NCBI GenBank assembly: GCA_019753105.1
Contig: JAIELJ010000014.1
Span: 156,613-220,612, forward strand
Reading direction: 5' to 3'
Length of the DNA: 64,000 nt
Source of the DNA: Hyphomonadaceae bacterium
Lineage (GTDB): Bacteria > Pseudomonadota > Alphaproteobacteria > Caulobacterales > Aquidulcibacteraceae
In this document: piece after piece, positions 50,689 to 58,889 of the stretch
Layout: each line of letters begins with the position of its first letter
Numbering within the stretch: the first letter of the stretch is position 1
Notes under the pieces: model-generated
Seen by the model: only the letters and a program-made list of their open reading frames with translations
What the model was told of the DNA's origin: nothing
Databases searched by the model: none
Translations under genes and position numbers: made by a program

Positions 50689-51336
50689 TTAGCCTGAGCC
50701 TTCAACGACCTCGAACGTCGTAGATTCCTCGCAATTGCGACCTGTGAAGGAGTTCCGCTCTCGCCTCGTCTCCCAGCGCAGCATGGAAGACGGGAGGACA
50801 GTTACTGGCTCTCCGGCCAAGTCCGGTCGTGTAAGACGAGCCCTAGCAAAATCTGAGCGCACAATATTTTCGGCGACGGGCGCTCTGGGAGGGTCCCCAA
50901 TGTCGTCGATACGCATTAATGAGATAGTTCCGGCGCGAAGCGTGTAAATCGGACCAGAATCCAAACACCATTCAAGCCATGAATAAGTCATCGGCGATAG
51001 CTGGTACGACTGCCATACCTCTACTCGGACGTAGTCGCCCGGAGGCAACTCGGTGACACTAAGGATGACGCTTCTCTGGTCGTCATTTAGGTTTAGCTGG
51101 CGATGAGTGGCCAGCAATTCGGGCGGATTTCGAGTGCTAATCCTCACCGGATCGCCGATGAACGAGTTGGTGGCTCTATCGATGCGTCTCAGCGTGTGTG
51201 TGAATGCACCCAGGTCCTGCCGGGAAGCGGTCACAAGAAGCGCGCTTGAACTCTGCGAATCATAGCGTGCAGGGACAACGGAAACGCATGATACAAGTGC
51301 GAGTGCGACGGATAAGAGCAATAGTCTTTGAAGCAT
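50689..51336 (-). CDS. Uncharacterised lipoprotein, atypical composition
   Basis: A 215-aa predicted lipoprotein: MLQRLLLLSVALALVSC with lipobox LVSC, then a mostly beta mature part (RSVILSVTELPPGDYVRVEVWQSYQL, SGPIYTLRAGTISLMRI) that may form a beta-sandwich. No family recognised. Codon choice is visibly less GC-rich than neighbouring genes (many AAT, TCT, AGA, GTA codons), which suggests recent acquisition or weak expression. Only 4 nt separate its stop from the korB stop. Confidence 0.65.
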   Translation of the reverse strand: MLQRLLLLSVALALVSCVSVVPARYDSQSSSALLVTASRQDLGAFTHTLRRIDRATNSFIGDPVRISTRNPPELLATHRQLNLNDDQRSVILSVTELPPGDYVRVEVWQSYQLSPMTYSWLEWCLDSGPIYTLRAGTISLMRIDDIGDPPRAPVAENIVRSDFARARLTRPDLAGEPVTVLPSSMLRWETRRERNSFTGRNCEESTTFEVVEGSG

Positions 51337-51345
51337 TTACGACCT

Positions 51346-52578
51346 TCACCCAAACCGCTCAACCCTGAACGGCGCAAGATCAAACGCTGGCGCTTTGTCC
51401 GTCGCCAGCGCACACATTAGTTCGCTGGTAATCGGCGCTTCCGTCAACCCCAAGTGCGCATGCCCGAACGCGTAGAGCACGTTCGGCGCGCGTTCCAAGC
51501 GCCCGATCGCGGGCAGGAAATCCGGCAGCGACGGGCGCGAGCCGACCCAGCGCTCCGGCGTCGGCGAAAACTGTAGCCCAAGCTCATCGATGCGCTGGCG
51601 CAAACGCCGCCATTTGCGTTCGTCGCCCGGCGCGTCCGGTGAGCCGAACTCCACGAAACTCGTGCAGCGCAGGCCGGTGGTGAAGCGCGAGACGGCGATG
51701 AAGTTCTCGTCGAACACCGTCGTCGGCAAATCGCGCGGCCAGTTTGTCTCCGTGCTCTGCAGATGATAGCCGCGCTCGCCGATCACCGGCGCACGCACGC
51801 CGAGCATCGCCATCACGCGCCCCGACCACGCACCCGCCGACACCAACAACGCATCCGCCTCACGCACTCCGCCCGACGCCAACGTCGCGCGCGCAGGCGT
51901 CGCACTTAGGCCCACTACACTATCCGCAACGATCACGCCGCCGCGCTCCGTGAACGACGCCAGCATCGCATCGCGTGCGCCCTGCGGATCGCTAACCTGC
52001 CCAGTGCCGCTGAACACCGCGCCCGCCTGCGGCAAACGACTGAGCACGCCGCTATAACGCGCCAACTCGCCCGCATTCATCTCGCGCCACGTCGCCTTGC
52101 CCCACTGCGCTTTCGCAAACGCGGCAAGGCCACGCTCGGCGCCCTCACGCGTCATCCATGCGGTCACATGCCCGTGCGGGATCACCATGTCCGGCCTGCC
52201 GGCGAGATCGGCGATGCGCTGCCAGGCGGGGAGCGCATCTTCCAGCAGCGCCGAGAGCGCCTCGCGTCCGCGCGCGAACCGCGCCGGATCGCACGCCGCC
52301 AAAAAGCGCATCGACCACGGCGTCCAGAGCGCTACATCGGTCCAGCGAAAATCGAGAGGCCCGCCCACGCCGAAGCTCGACCGCGGCGCGCGCAGAACAT
52401 TCTCCCACGCCGACCACGGGGACACCTGCTCCGAGCCGATATGCCCCGCATTGCCGTACGAAGCGCCGCGTTTCTTATCGCCCGGATCGATCAGTGTGAC
52501 AGCCAAGCCCGCCGCCTGCAGCCGCAGCGCACACGATACGCCGACAAGGCCGCCGCCAATGATCAGAATGGATTTCAT
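51346..52578 (-). CDS. lhpB: D-hydroxyproline dehydrogenase/D-amino acid dehydrogenase
   Basis: A 410-aa DAO-family flavoprotein: dinucleotide motif ILIIGGGLVGVSCALRLQAAGL (about 4-25), then GASYGNAGHIGSEQVSPWS typical of DadA-like dehydrogenases, and a C-terminal YAFGHAHLGLTEAPITSEL. DadA-like enzymes oxidise D-amino acids. Next to a DapA-family deaminase and a proline racemase-family epimerase, the best reading is cis-4-hydroxy-D-proline dehydrogenase. DadA-like flavoproteins are also used for D-alanine, so context decides. Divergent from lhpC across the repeat at 52629-52733. Confidence 0.8.
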   Translation of the reverse strand: MKSILIIGGGLVGVSCALRLQAAGLAVTLIDPGDKKRGASYGNAGHIGSEQVSPWSAWENVLRAPRSSFGVGGPLDFRWTDVALWTPWSMRFLAACDPARFARGREALSALLEDALPAWQRIADLAGRPDMVIPHGHVTAWMTREGAERGLAAFAKAQWGKATWREMNAGELARYSGVLSRLPQAGAVFSGTGQVSDPQGARDAMLASFTERGGVIVADSVVGLSATPARATLASGGVREADALLVSAGAWSGRVMAMLGVRAPVIGERGYHLQSTETNWPRDLPTTVFDENFIAVSRFTTGLRCTSFVEFGSPDAPGDERKWRRLRQRIDELGLQFSPTPERWVGSRPSLPDFLPAIGRLERAPNVLYAFGHAHLGLTEAPITSELMCALATDKAPAFDLAPFRVERFG

Positions 52579-52628
52579 GCGCTCTCTTGTTAGCTGCTAT
52601 AGCGTAGCTTGTGTTTCGAAAAGTAGCC

Positions 52629-52733
52629 GTCATCCCGGGATCGCGAAGCGAGACCCGGGACCCAGGGGGTGACAAAGCTGTGTGGTTGCCCCTGGGTTCC
52701 GGGCTCAATGCTTGCGCATTGCCCCGGAATGAC
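52629..52733. repeat. Cloverleaf-like intergenic palindromic repeat, copy 2
   Basis: Outer stem GTCATCCCGGG (52629-52639) pairs with CCCGGAATGAC (52723-52733), one mismatch. Arms: TCGC-GAA-GCGA (52641-52651); central 15-bp stem CCCGGGACCCAGGGG (52654-52668) with CCCCTGGGTTCCGGG (52689-52703), one wobble; and CAATG/CATTG (52706-52710, 52717-52721). Same layout as copies 1 and 3. It lies in the divergent promoter region of lhpB and lhpC. Confidence 0.8.
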
Positions 52734-52760
52734 CGGTGATATGTGAGCGAGAGAAAATCA

Positions 52761-53669
52761 ATGCAGGTAAACTGGGCAGGCGTCTTTCCGGCGGCGACGA
52801 CGCAATTTGCGCCGGACCTCTCGCTCGATCTCGGCGCGACGCAAAAGGTGCAGGACGCATTGGTGCGCGACGGCGTCCACGGCCTCATTATCATGGGCAC
52901 GGTCGGCGAGAACAACTCGCTTGAGCCCGACGAAAAGCGCGCTGTTTTGAAGGCCGCCGTCGAAGCTGTCAGCGGCCGCGTACCCGTGATCGCCGGCGTT
53001 TCCGAGTTCGACACCAAACGCGCCATCGCCTTCGCGCGCGATGCGGAGAAGGCGGGCGCCGACGGGCTGATGCTCTTGCCGGCGATGGTCTATGTGCCGG
53101 CGGAGGCGGAGCTTGTCGCGCACTTCCGCGCCGTGTCGGCAGCGACCAGCCTGCCGATCATGCTCTACAATAATCCGCCCGCCTATCGCGTGAGCGTCAG
53201 CGTCGAGGCGATGAAGCGCCTCGCGGATCGACCCAACATCGTGTGCTTGAAGGAAAGCGCGCCCGATACGCGCCGCTTCACCGATCTCTACAACGCGCTC
53301 GGCGACCGTTTCATTTTGTTCGCCGGCCTTGATGATGTCGCGCTCGAAGGTCTGCTGCTGGGCGCGAAGGGGTGGGTCTCCGGCCTCACCAACGCCTTCC
53401 CGAAAGAGTCGCTCGCGCTCTACGAAGCAGCACTAGCGAGCGATCTCGAAACCGCGCGCGCGATCTATCGCTGGTTCATGCCGCTGCTGCACTTGGATTC
53501 CGAGCACGATCTCGTCCAATCGATCAAGCTCGCCGAACAAATCATGGGCCGTGGCAGCGAACGCGTTCGCCCGCCGCGCTATGTGCTCACAGGCGCGCGC
53601 CGCGCTGAGGTCAGCGCGCTGGTTGAACAGGCCGCCGCGACACGCCCAAAACTCAAGAGCGTCGCGTGA
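52761..53669 (+). CDS. lhpC: DapA-family pyrroline-4-hydroxy-2-carboxylate deaminase
   Basis: A 302-aa dihydrodipicolinate synthase-family TIM barrel. Visible are the GTVGENNSLEPDEKRAVL block (about 44-61), the LYNNPPAYRV Tyr region (about 136-145) and the Schiff-base Lys in NIVCLKESAPD (about 163-168). The ATG at 52761 gives the MQVNWAGVFPAATTQF start typical of this subfamily and follows a GAGAG sequence. Flanked by D-hydroxyproline dehydrogenase and hydroxyproline epimerase genes, it likely deaminates pyrroline-4-hydroxy-2-carboxylate to 2-oxoglutarate semialdehyde. Confidence 0.82.
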   Translation: MQVNWAGVFPAATTQFAPDLSLDLGATQKVQDALVRDGVHGLIIMGTVGENNSLEPDEKRAVLKAAVEAVSGRVPVIAGVSEFDTKRAIAFARDAEKAGADGLMLLPAMVYVPAEAELVAHFRAVSAATSLPIMLYNNPPAYRVSVSVEAMKRLADRPNIVCLKESAPDTRRFTDLYNALGDRFILFAGLDDVALEGLLLGAKGWVSGLTNAFPKESLALYEAALASDLETARAIYRWFMPLLHLDSEHDLVQSIKLAEQIMGRGSERVRPPRYVLTGARRAEVSALVEQAAATRPKLKSVA

Positions 53670-54664
53670 GGCATACGTTTCATTGCATTGACGGCCACAC
53701 CGCTGGCAATCCGGTGCGCCTCGTCATCGAAGGCGTGCCGGAGCTGCGCGGCGCAACGATGAGCGAGCGCCGGCAGGATTTTCTTGAGCGCTACGATTGG
53801 ATCCGCACCGGCCTCTGTTTCGAGCCGCGCGGCCACGACATGATGAGCGGCGGCTTCCTCTATCCGCCGACGAGCGCCGAAGCCGATGTCGGCATTCTCT
53901 TCATCGAGACCAGCGGCTGCCTGCCCATGTGCGGTCACGGCACGATCGGGATCGTGACGTTTGGACTGGAGAATGGTCTCATCAAGCCACGCACGCCGGG
54001 CCGCTTCGTCGCTGATGTTCCTGCCGGTGCGATCGTGCTTGAGTACGAGCTAGACGGCGCCAAGGTGCGCAGCGTCCGCATCCGCAACGTGCCGAGCTAT
54101 CTCGCGGCTGAAGACGTGCGCATTGATGTGCCAGGCTTCGGCCCGTTCAGCATCGATGTCGCCTATGGCGGCAACTTCTACGCCATCATCGAACCGCAAG
54201 GCGCCTATCGCGGTCTCGACGCACTCGGCGCGGCGCGCATCCTGCAACTCTCGCCAATCATCCGCCAACTGGTGCGCGAGAAGATCGAGCCGGTGCATCC
54301 GCTCGATCCGACTATTCGCGGTGTGAGCCACGTGCTCTGGGCCGATGCGCCGAAGGGCGCGGGTGCGCATGGGCGAAACGCTGTGTTCTACGGTGACAAA
54401 GCCATCGACCGCTCACCGTGTGGCACCGGTACATCCGCGCGCCTCGCGCATCTCCACGCCAAGGGCCGTCTCAAAGTCGGCGAAGCCTTCGTGCACGAGA
54501 GCTATATTCAGAGCCGCTTCATTGGCCGCGTCGAAGCGGAGACTGAAATCGCCGGCCAGCGCGCGATCATTCCGTCAATCGAAGGCAGCGCCTACGCGAC
54601 AGGCCGCAACGAAATCTGGATCGATGATGACGAGCCGTTCCCGCATGGTTTTCAGGTCGTCTAA
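53666..54664 (+). CDS. lhpA: 4-hydroxyproline 2-epimerase (proline racemase family)
   Basis: A 332-aa proline-racemase-family enzyme. One catalytic Cys is C89 in the MCGHGTIG motif; the second is in the DRSPCGTGTSARLAHL motif. The HCIDGHTAGNPVRLV start and length match hydroxyproline epimerases rather than trans-3-hydroxyproline dehydratases, whose first Cys is Ser/Thr. It converts trans-4-hydroxy-L-proline to cis-4-hydroxy-D-proline. GTG start overlaps the lhpC stop by 4 nt. The following step enzymes lhpC and lhpB are adjacent; the final semialdehyde dehydrogenase is not in the window. Confidence 0.88.
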   Translation: MRHTFHCIDGHTAGNPVRLVIEGVPELRGATMSERRQDFLERYDWIRTGLCFEPRGHDMMSGGFLYPPTSAEADVGILFIETSGCLPMCGHGTIGIVTFGLENGLIKPRTPGRFVADVPAGAIVLEYELDGAKVRSVRIRNVPSYLAAEDVRIDVPGFGPFSIDVAYGGNFYAIIEPQGAYRGLDALGAARILQLSPIIRQLVREKIEPVHPLDPTIRGVSHVLWADAPKGAGAHGRNAVFYGDKAIDRSPCGTGTSARLAHLHAKGRLKVGEAFVHESYIQSRFIGRVEAETEIAGQRAIIPSIEGSAYATGRNEIWIDDDEPFPHGFQVV

Positions 54665-54726
54665 CGCCGCTTGCGCGCCCGAAACGTGCGTGATGAACTG
54701 AACGCGTAGAGCAGGGGGCGATCATC

Positions 54727-56481
54727 GTGCGTGCGGTTTTCTTCGCGATTGGAGCCATGATCATGCTGGCTGGCGCAGCTCAGGCGCAGACGCCGTCGCA
54801 GCGGCTCTCGGCATTGTTCGACGCGCAATACCAGTTCGATCTGCGCGAAGACCCAATCGGCGCAACGTCCGCTGGCGTGCGCATATACGATGACCGGCTT
54901 TCATCCGAAACCGCTGAAGCGCGAGCCGAAGCGGACGCTGCCTACCGTGGTTTCCTCGCGGAACTAGAACGCATTGATCGTAGTGCACTCTCGCATCAAG
55001 AGCAGATCAGCTACGATCTCTTCTCGTTCTCGCTCAGCCAACGCGTGCGACTGTCGCGTTATGGCGGCTGGCGCATGCCGCTGAACAGCGACAGCGGTTT
55101 CTATTCCGGCATCTTGATGATGCATCGCGCACACGATCCGCAGAATGTACTCGACTACGAAACTTACATTGCGCGCCTCAACGATGTGCCGCGTTACTTC
55201 CGCGAACAGATCGCCAACATGCGCGAAGGTATCCGAGATGGCTTCACCATGCCGTCCGAGATCGTGCCTGGCGTGAGCCAGGTCATTGGCGGTTTCCGCT
55301 GGGCGCGTCCGGAAGACATGGGCCTCTACACGCCGTTCGCGGATTTTCCGGATAGCGTGCCGGAAGCCGATCGGGTGCGTCTGCGTGAGGCGGGCCGTGC
55401 GGCGATCGCGAACTCTGTCATTCCGGCGTTCGATGAATTCCGCAACTTCTGGGAAACCGAGTATGCGCCGCGTGCGCGCCGCACCATCGCCGCGAGCGCA
55501 CTGCCGAATGGACGCGCTTACTACGCGGATCTCGTGCGCTTCTACACAACACTGCCCGACGCGACGCCGCGCCAAGTGCATGACATCGGTCTGCGAGAAG
55601 TCGCACGCATCCGCACTGAGATGGAAGCGATCATTCGCGAAGTCGGCTTCGAAGGTACGTTCGACGAATTCCTCACGTTCCTGCGCACCGATCCGCAATT
55701 TTACGCAACCACGCCCGAACAATTGCTGCGCGAAGCGGCGTGGATTACGCGCGAGATCGATGCGCGCATGCCGGATTATTTCGGCCGCATCCCGCGCACG
55801 CCCTACACGGTGCGTCCGGTGCCTGCCGAGATCGCACCGAACTACACCACGGGCCGCTACAGTGCTGGCCGCTTCGGAGCCGCTGGCGAGTACTGGGTCA
55901 ACACCTACGCGCTCGATGTTCGCCCGCTCTATGTGCTGCCGTCCCTCACCGCGCACGAGGCAGCGCCCGGTCATCACACGCAGATCGCACTCGCGCGCGA
56001 GCTCGAAGGCCTGCCGACGTTCCGCGGCTATTTCTATCCGCACGCCTTCGGCGAAGGGTGGGGGCTGTACGCTGAGCGTCTCGCTGGCGAGATGGGCATC
56101 TATCACACGCCGTATCAACGCTTCGGTCGTTTGACGTATGAGATGTGGCGGGCGTGCCGCTTGGTTGTCGATACCGGTATGCACTCGATGGGTTGGTCGC
56201 GCCAACGCGCGCTCGATTACCTTGAAGAGAATACTGCGCTGTCCACGCATGAGATCCGCACCGAGGTGGATCGCTACATTGGCTGGCCGGGGCAGGCGCT
56301 CGCGTACAAGATGGGCGAGCTGCACATCATCATGTTGCGCGAACGCGCCGAAGAAGCGTTGGGCGATCGTTTCGATATCCGCGCGTTTCACGACGCTGTG
56401 CTCGCAAACGGCGGCGTCACGCTGCCGGTGCTTGAAGCGGAGATCGATGCGTACATCGAACGCGCGCGGACGGCGCCTTAG
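54727..56481 (+). CDS. Exported DUF885 protein
   Basis: A 584-aa protein with signal peptide (RAVFFAIGAMIMLAGAAQAQ, GTG start, cleavage near residue 21) and the DUF885 signature SLTAHEAAPGHHTQIALAREL, in which HEAAPGHH may bind a metal. FYPHAFGEGWGLYAERLAGEMG follows. DUF885 proteins are putative carboxypeptidase-like zinc enzymes of the M3/M32-like helical fold, but activity is largely unproven. Likely periplasmic. AGGGGG precedes the start. Its TAG stop overlaps the convergent DUF72 stop in TTAG. Confidence 0.82.
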   Translation: MRAVFFAIGAMIMLAGAAQAQTPSQRLSALFDAQYQFDLREDPIGATSAGVRIYDDRLSSETAEARAEADAAYRGFLAELERIDRSALSHQEQISYDLFSFSLSQRVRLSRYGGWRMPLNSDSGFYSGILMMHRAHDPQNVLDYETYIARLNDVPRYFREQIANMREGIRDGFTMPSEIVPGVSQVIGGFRWARPEDMGLYTPFADFPDSVPEADRVRLREAGRAAIANSVIPAFDEFRNFWETEYAPRARRTIAASALPNGRAYYADLVRFYTTLPDATPRQVHDIGLREVARIRTEMEAIIREVGFEGTFDEFLTFLRTDPQFYATTPEQLLREAAWITREIDARMPDYFGRIPRTPYTVRPVPAEIAPNYTTGRYSAGRFGAAGEYWVNTYALDVRPLYVLPSLTAHEAAPGHHTQIALARELEGLPTFRGYFYPHAFGEGWGLYAERLAGEMGIYHTPYQRFGRLTYEMWRACRLVVDTGMHSMGWSRQRALDYLEENTALSTHEIRTEVDRYIGWPGQALAYKMGELHIIMLRERAEEALGDRFDIRAFHDAVLANGGVTLPVLEAEIDAYIERARTAP

Positions 56482-57215
56482 GCCTTGAGCAAATCCAGCA
56501 TCGCCATCGCCGCTGCCGGATTGCGCTCCTTTGCGCCGCTGATGAAGTAGAGATAGGCGTCGCCCGATTTCTCCCAATCGCGCGCGGTCTTCAGCCATTT
56601 CTTCAGCGCGGCCTTGGGATAGCCTGTCGGCTCATCCGCTTGCGTGAGCTCAAGCCGCGCATACGCGAAATCAGCAGTCGGTTCGACGATCAGCGGATGC
56701 TTCTCGCTCTCCACCGTCACCACAGCGATGTTCCGCTCGCGCGCAATCTTCAGGAACGCTTCGTCGGCGAAACTCGCGTGCCGTACTTCTATCGCGTGCT
56801 GAAGCTTCAGCTTGCCAAGCTTCGCCGGCAGCATGTCGAAATAGGCGTTCATCTCCGCCGCATCGAACTTCTTGTACGGCGCCATCTGCCAAAAGATCGG
56901 GCCCAGCTTCGAGCCAAGTTCGCCGACGCCACTATTGAAGAACCATTCAATCGATTGCGCCGCCTCGCGCAAATCCTTGCGCTGTACGGCGGCGCGCGGC
57001 GCTTTTACCGAGAACTTAAAATCGTCCGGCGTGGCCTTCGCCCATTTCTGGAACGATGTGGCGCTTTGCGTGCGGTAGAAGGTGGCGTTGATTTCGATCG
57101 CGGTGACTTTGCTGGCCGCATACTCAAGCTGCTTCGCCGCCGCGAGCTTCGGCGGGTAGAAAGTTTCTTCCCATGGCTCGTAGCTCCAGCCGCCAATGCC
57201 AACGCGGATTGTCAT
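56478..57215 (-). CDS. DUF72 (YecE-like) protein
   Basis: A 245-aa DUF72 TIM-barrel protein: MTIRVGIGGWSYEPWEETFYPP at the start, then EYAASKVTAIEINATFYRTQSA, DFKFSVKAPRA, GPIFWQMAPYKKFD and a C-terminal DAYLYFISGAKERNPAAA. Family function is unknown although widely conserved. ATG at 57215 begins 1 nt after the enoyl-CoA hydratase stop, so the two form one operon; the longer open frame reads back into that gene and is rejected. Confidence 0.85.
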   Translation of the reverse strand: MTIRVGIGGWSYEPWEETFYPPKLAAAKQLEYAASKVTAIEINATFYRTQSATSFQKWAKATPDDFKFSVKAPRAAVQRKDLREAAQSIEWFFNSGVGELGSKLGPIFWQMAPYKKFDAAEMNAYFDMLPAKLGKLKLQHAIEVRHASFADEAFLKIARERNIAVVTVESEKHPLIVEPTADFAYARLELTQADEPTGYPKAALKKWLKTARDWEKSGDAYLYFISGAKERNPAAAMAMLDLLKA

Positions 57216-57216
57216 G

Positions 57217-58017
57217 TCATTCGCCCGTGAACTTCGGCGTGCGCTTTTCGGTGAATGCGTCCACGGCTTCCTTGTGATCGCGTGTCTCGTGCGCCAGCGC
57301 CTGGAACGCCGCAGAGAGTTCAAGCACATCGCTTAAGCGGCCATGCTGAGCTTCACGCAGCAAGCGTTTCGCTAGGCGCACCGTGCGCGGCGGGTTCACT
57401 GCAACACGTTCCGCCAGCTTCCGCGCTTCATCCATCAGCGCTTCATCCGCCACAACGCGCGACACTAAGCCGATCCGTGCTGCTTCGTCTGCGTCGATCG
57501 TATCACCGGTCAACACCAATTCCGCAGCGCGCGATGCTCCGATTGCGTTGGTCAAAATCCACGCGCCGCCGTCGCCCGGAATGATGCCGACTTTCACAAA
57601 GCTCGACGCCATCTTTGCCGACGCGCCGGCAAGGCGCATGTCGCAGAGAATGCCAATATCGAGGCCAAGGCCGATCGCGTGACCGTTGATTGCGGCAATC
57701 GTGGCCACTTCAATTTCCGCCAACGCCTTGATCACCGAATGCACGCCGCGGCGATAGTTCGCGCGCGTACCATCCGGCGTTGCGCGCGGGCCGATGCCGG
57801 AGCGTTCCCGGATCGCTTTCAGATCGCCGCCGGCGCAGAACGATTTTCCGGCGCCGGTGAGGATGATTGCGTTGACCTCTTCATCGTCGTTCGCTTTCCA
57901 CAGCGCGCCGGCGAGATCGTCGCAATCTTGCTGCGTCGCGATGGCGTTTCGGCTTTCGGGACGGTTCAGCGTTATGGTCGCAACGCGGCCGGATTTTTCA
58001 TAAGTGGCGAACGTCAT
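57217..58017 (-). CDS. Enoyl-CoA hydratase/isomerase-family protein
   Basis: A 266-aa crotonase-fold protein. Oxyanion-hole segments are present: GKSFCAGGDLKAIRERSGI (about 56-74), and NGHAIGLGLDIGILCDMRLAGASAKMASSFVKVGIIPGDGGAWIL (about 110-155). Gly/Asp appear where classic hydratases have the second catalytic Glu (PGDGG rather than PGGGG/PExG), so the reaction may be other than hydration. Typical crotonases serve beta-oxidation or amino-acid breakdown. Operon with DUF72. Confidence 0.82.
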   Translation of the reverse strand: MTFATYEKSGRVATITLNRPESRNAIATQQDCDDLAGALWKANDDEEVNAIILTGAGKSFCAGGDLKAIRERSGIGPRATPDGTRANYRRGVHSVIKALAEIEVATIAAINGHAIGLGLDIGILCDMRLAGASAKMASSFVKVGIIPGDGGAWILTNAIGASRAAELVLTGDTIDADEAARIGLVSRVVADEALMDEARKLAERVAVNPPRTVRLAKRLLREAQHGRLSDVLELSAAFQALAHETRDHKEAVDAFTEKRTPKFTGE

Positions 58018-58071
58018 GGGTGCTCCGTTGTTAGGGCGGACTTAGACGTTTTGCGCCGACGCGACAATTCA

Positions 58072-58833
58072 TTACTCCGCCCCGGCGCCGCCCTGGATGT
58101 AGGCGATCAGCTCTTCGGTTTGCACGGGCTCTGGCCCATGACGCCGAACCTCAATGGACGCGGCGCCAGTGCGCGGCGCGGTCACAACGATCTGGGTCTC
58201 GGTGTCCGCTTGGAACGTGTAACGCGCGCCGTTGGCGTCGGTCGTCTCCGCGCCGTCGCGCGCTTCGAGTGAGAACGTGGTGGTCTCGCCGTTTTCGGAC
58301 AGATCGATGCGTTGTGCATCCGCGGCGCTCGCGAAGTCATAGGAATGATAGAGCAGGTCGCCGTCGACATCTTCACTCACAACAATTGTGCGGCGGCCAG
58401 TGAAGCCAATCAGCCGCGTGCGCGGTATCCAACGGCACGCGACATCGCGGTCGCCGATGCGCACCGAGCTATAACGCGGCGTGTAGGCGGACGCCGGCGT
58501 TTCCAACAAGCCGGAATTTGTCATCCGCACCGCACCTGCTTCAACGCCGTTTTGCAGCAACGTTGTGATGACGCTGCCGGCGGCGCCTTCCTGATCTCCG
58601 ACGGTGTACGTCGTTGTTTGTACCGTCGCCCCGCTTGGCTTTTCGTATTGAGTCACTGTCGCAACGCCGTTTGCGCTTTCAAAGCGCAGGAGCACTGGTG
58701 CGTTGAGCGCATCGCAGATGAACCAAGTGGGAGGTGCAGACGCTGCGGGCGCCTCTGGCAGAGGCGGCGGCGCTTCGGGCTGGCCGCAGGCGGCGAGCGT
58801 GAGCGTGAGGGCGACGGCGAACAAAGCGCGCAT
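58072..58833 (-). CDS. Uncharacterised lipoprotein
   Basis: A 253-aa lipoprotein: MRALFAVALTLTLAAC with lipobox LAAC, then a Pro/Ala/Glu linker (GQPEAPPPLPEAPAASAPP) and a beta-rich region with MliC-like overtones: TWFICDALNAPVLLRFES and TYTVGDQEG. Two sequential beta-domains appear plausible. The start at 58833 is set by the signal; the 41-codon upstream extension lies over the LigD end and is rejected. Function unknown. Confidence 0.65.
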   Translation of the reverse strand: MRALFAVALTLTLAACGQPEAPPPLPEAPAASAPPTWFICDALNAPVLLRFESANGVATVTQYEKPSGATVQTTTYTVGDQEGAAGSVITTLLQNGVEAGAVRMTNSGLLETPASAYTPRYSSVRIGDRDVACRWIPRTRLIGFTGRRTIVVSEDVDGDLLYHSYDFASAADAQRIDLSENGETTTFSLEARDGAETTDANGARYTFQADTETQIVVTAPRTGAASIEVRRHGPEPVQTEELIAYIQGGAGAE

Positions 58834-58889
58834 TGGATACTCCAGCGACCGTGATAGTCCGAACCAATCGCGGCGCAAGTTTGATCCGG

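Noticed and set aside
54964..56598. 544-codon open frame antisense to the DUF885 gene
   Set aside because: The opposite strand has a signal peptide, family motifs and good starts; long antisense frames are expected in high-GC coding DNA.
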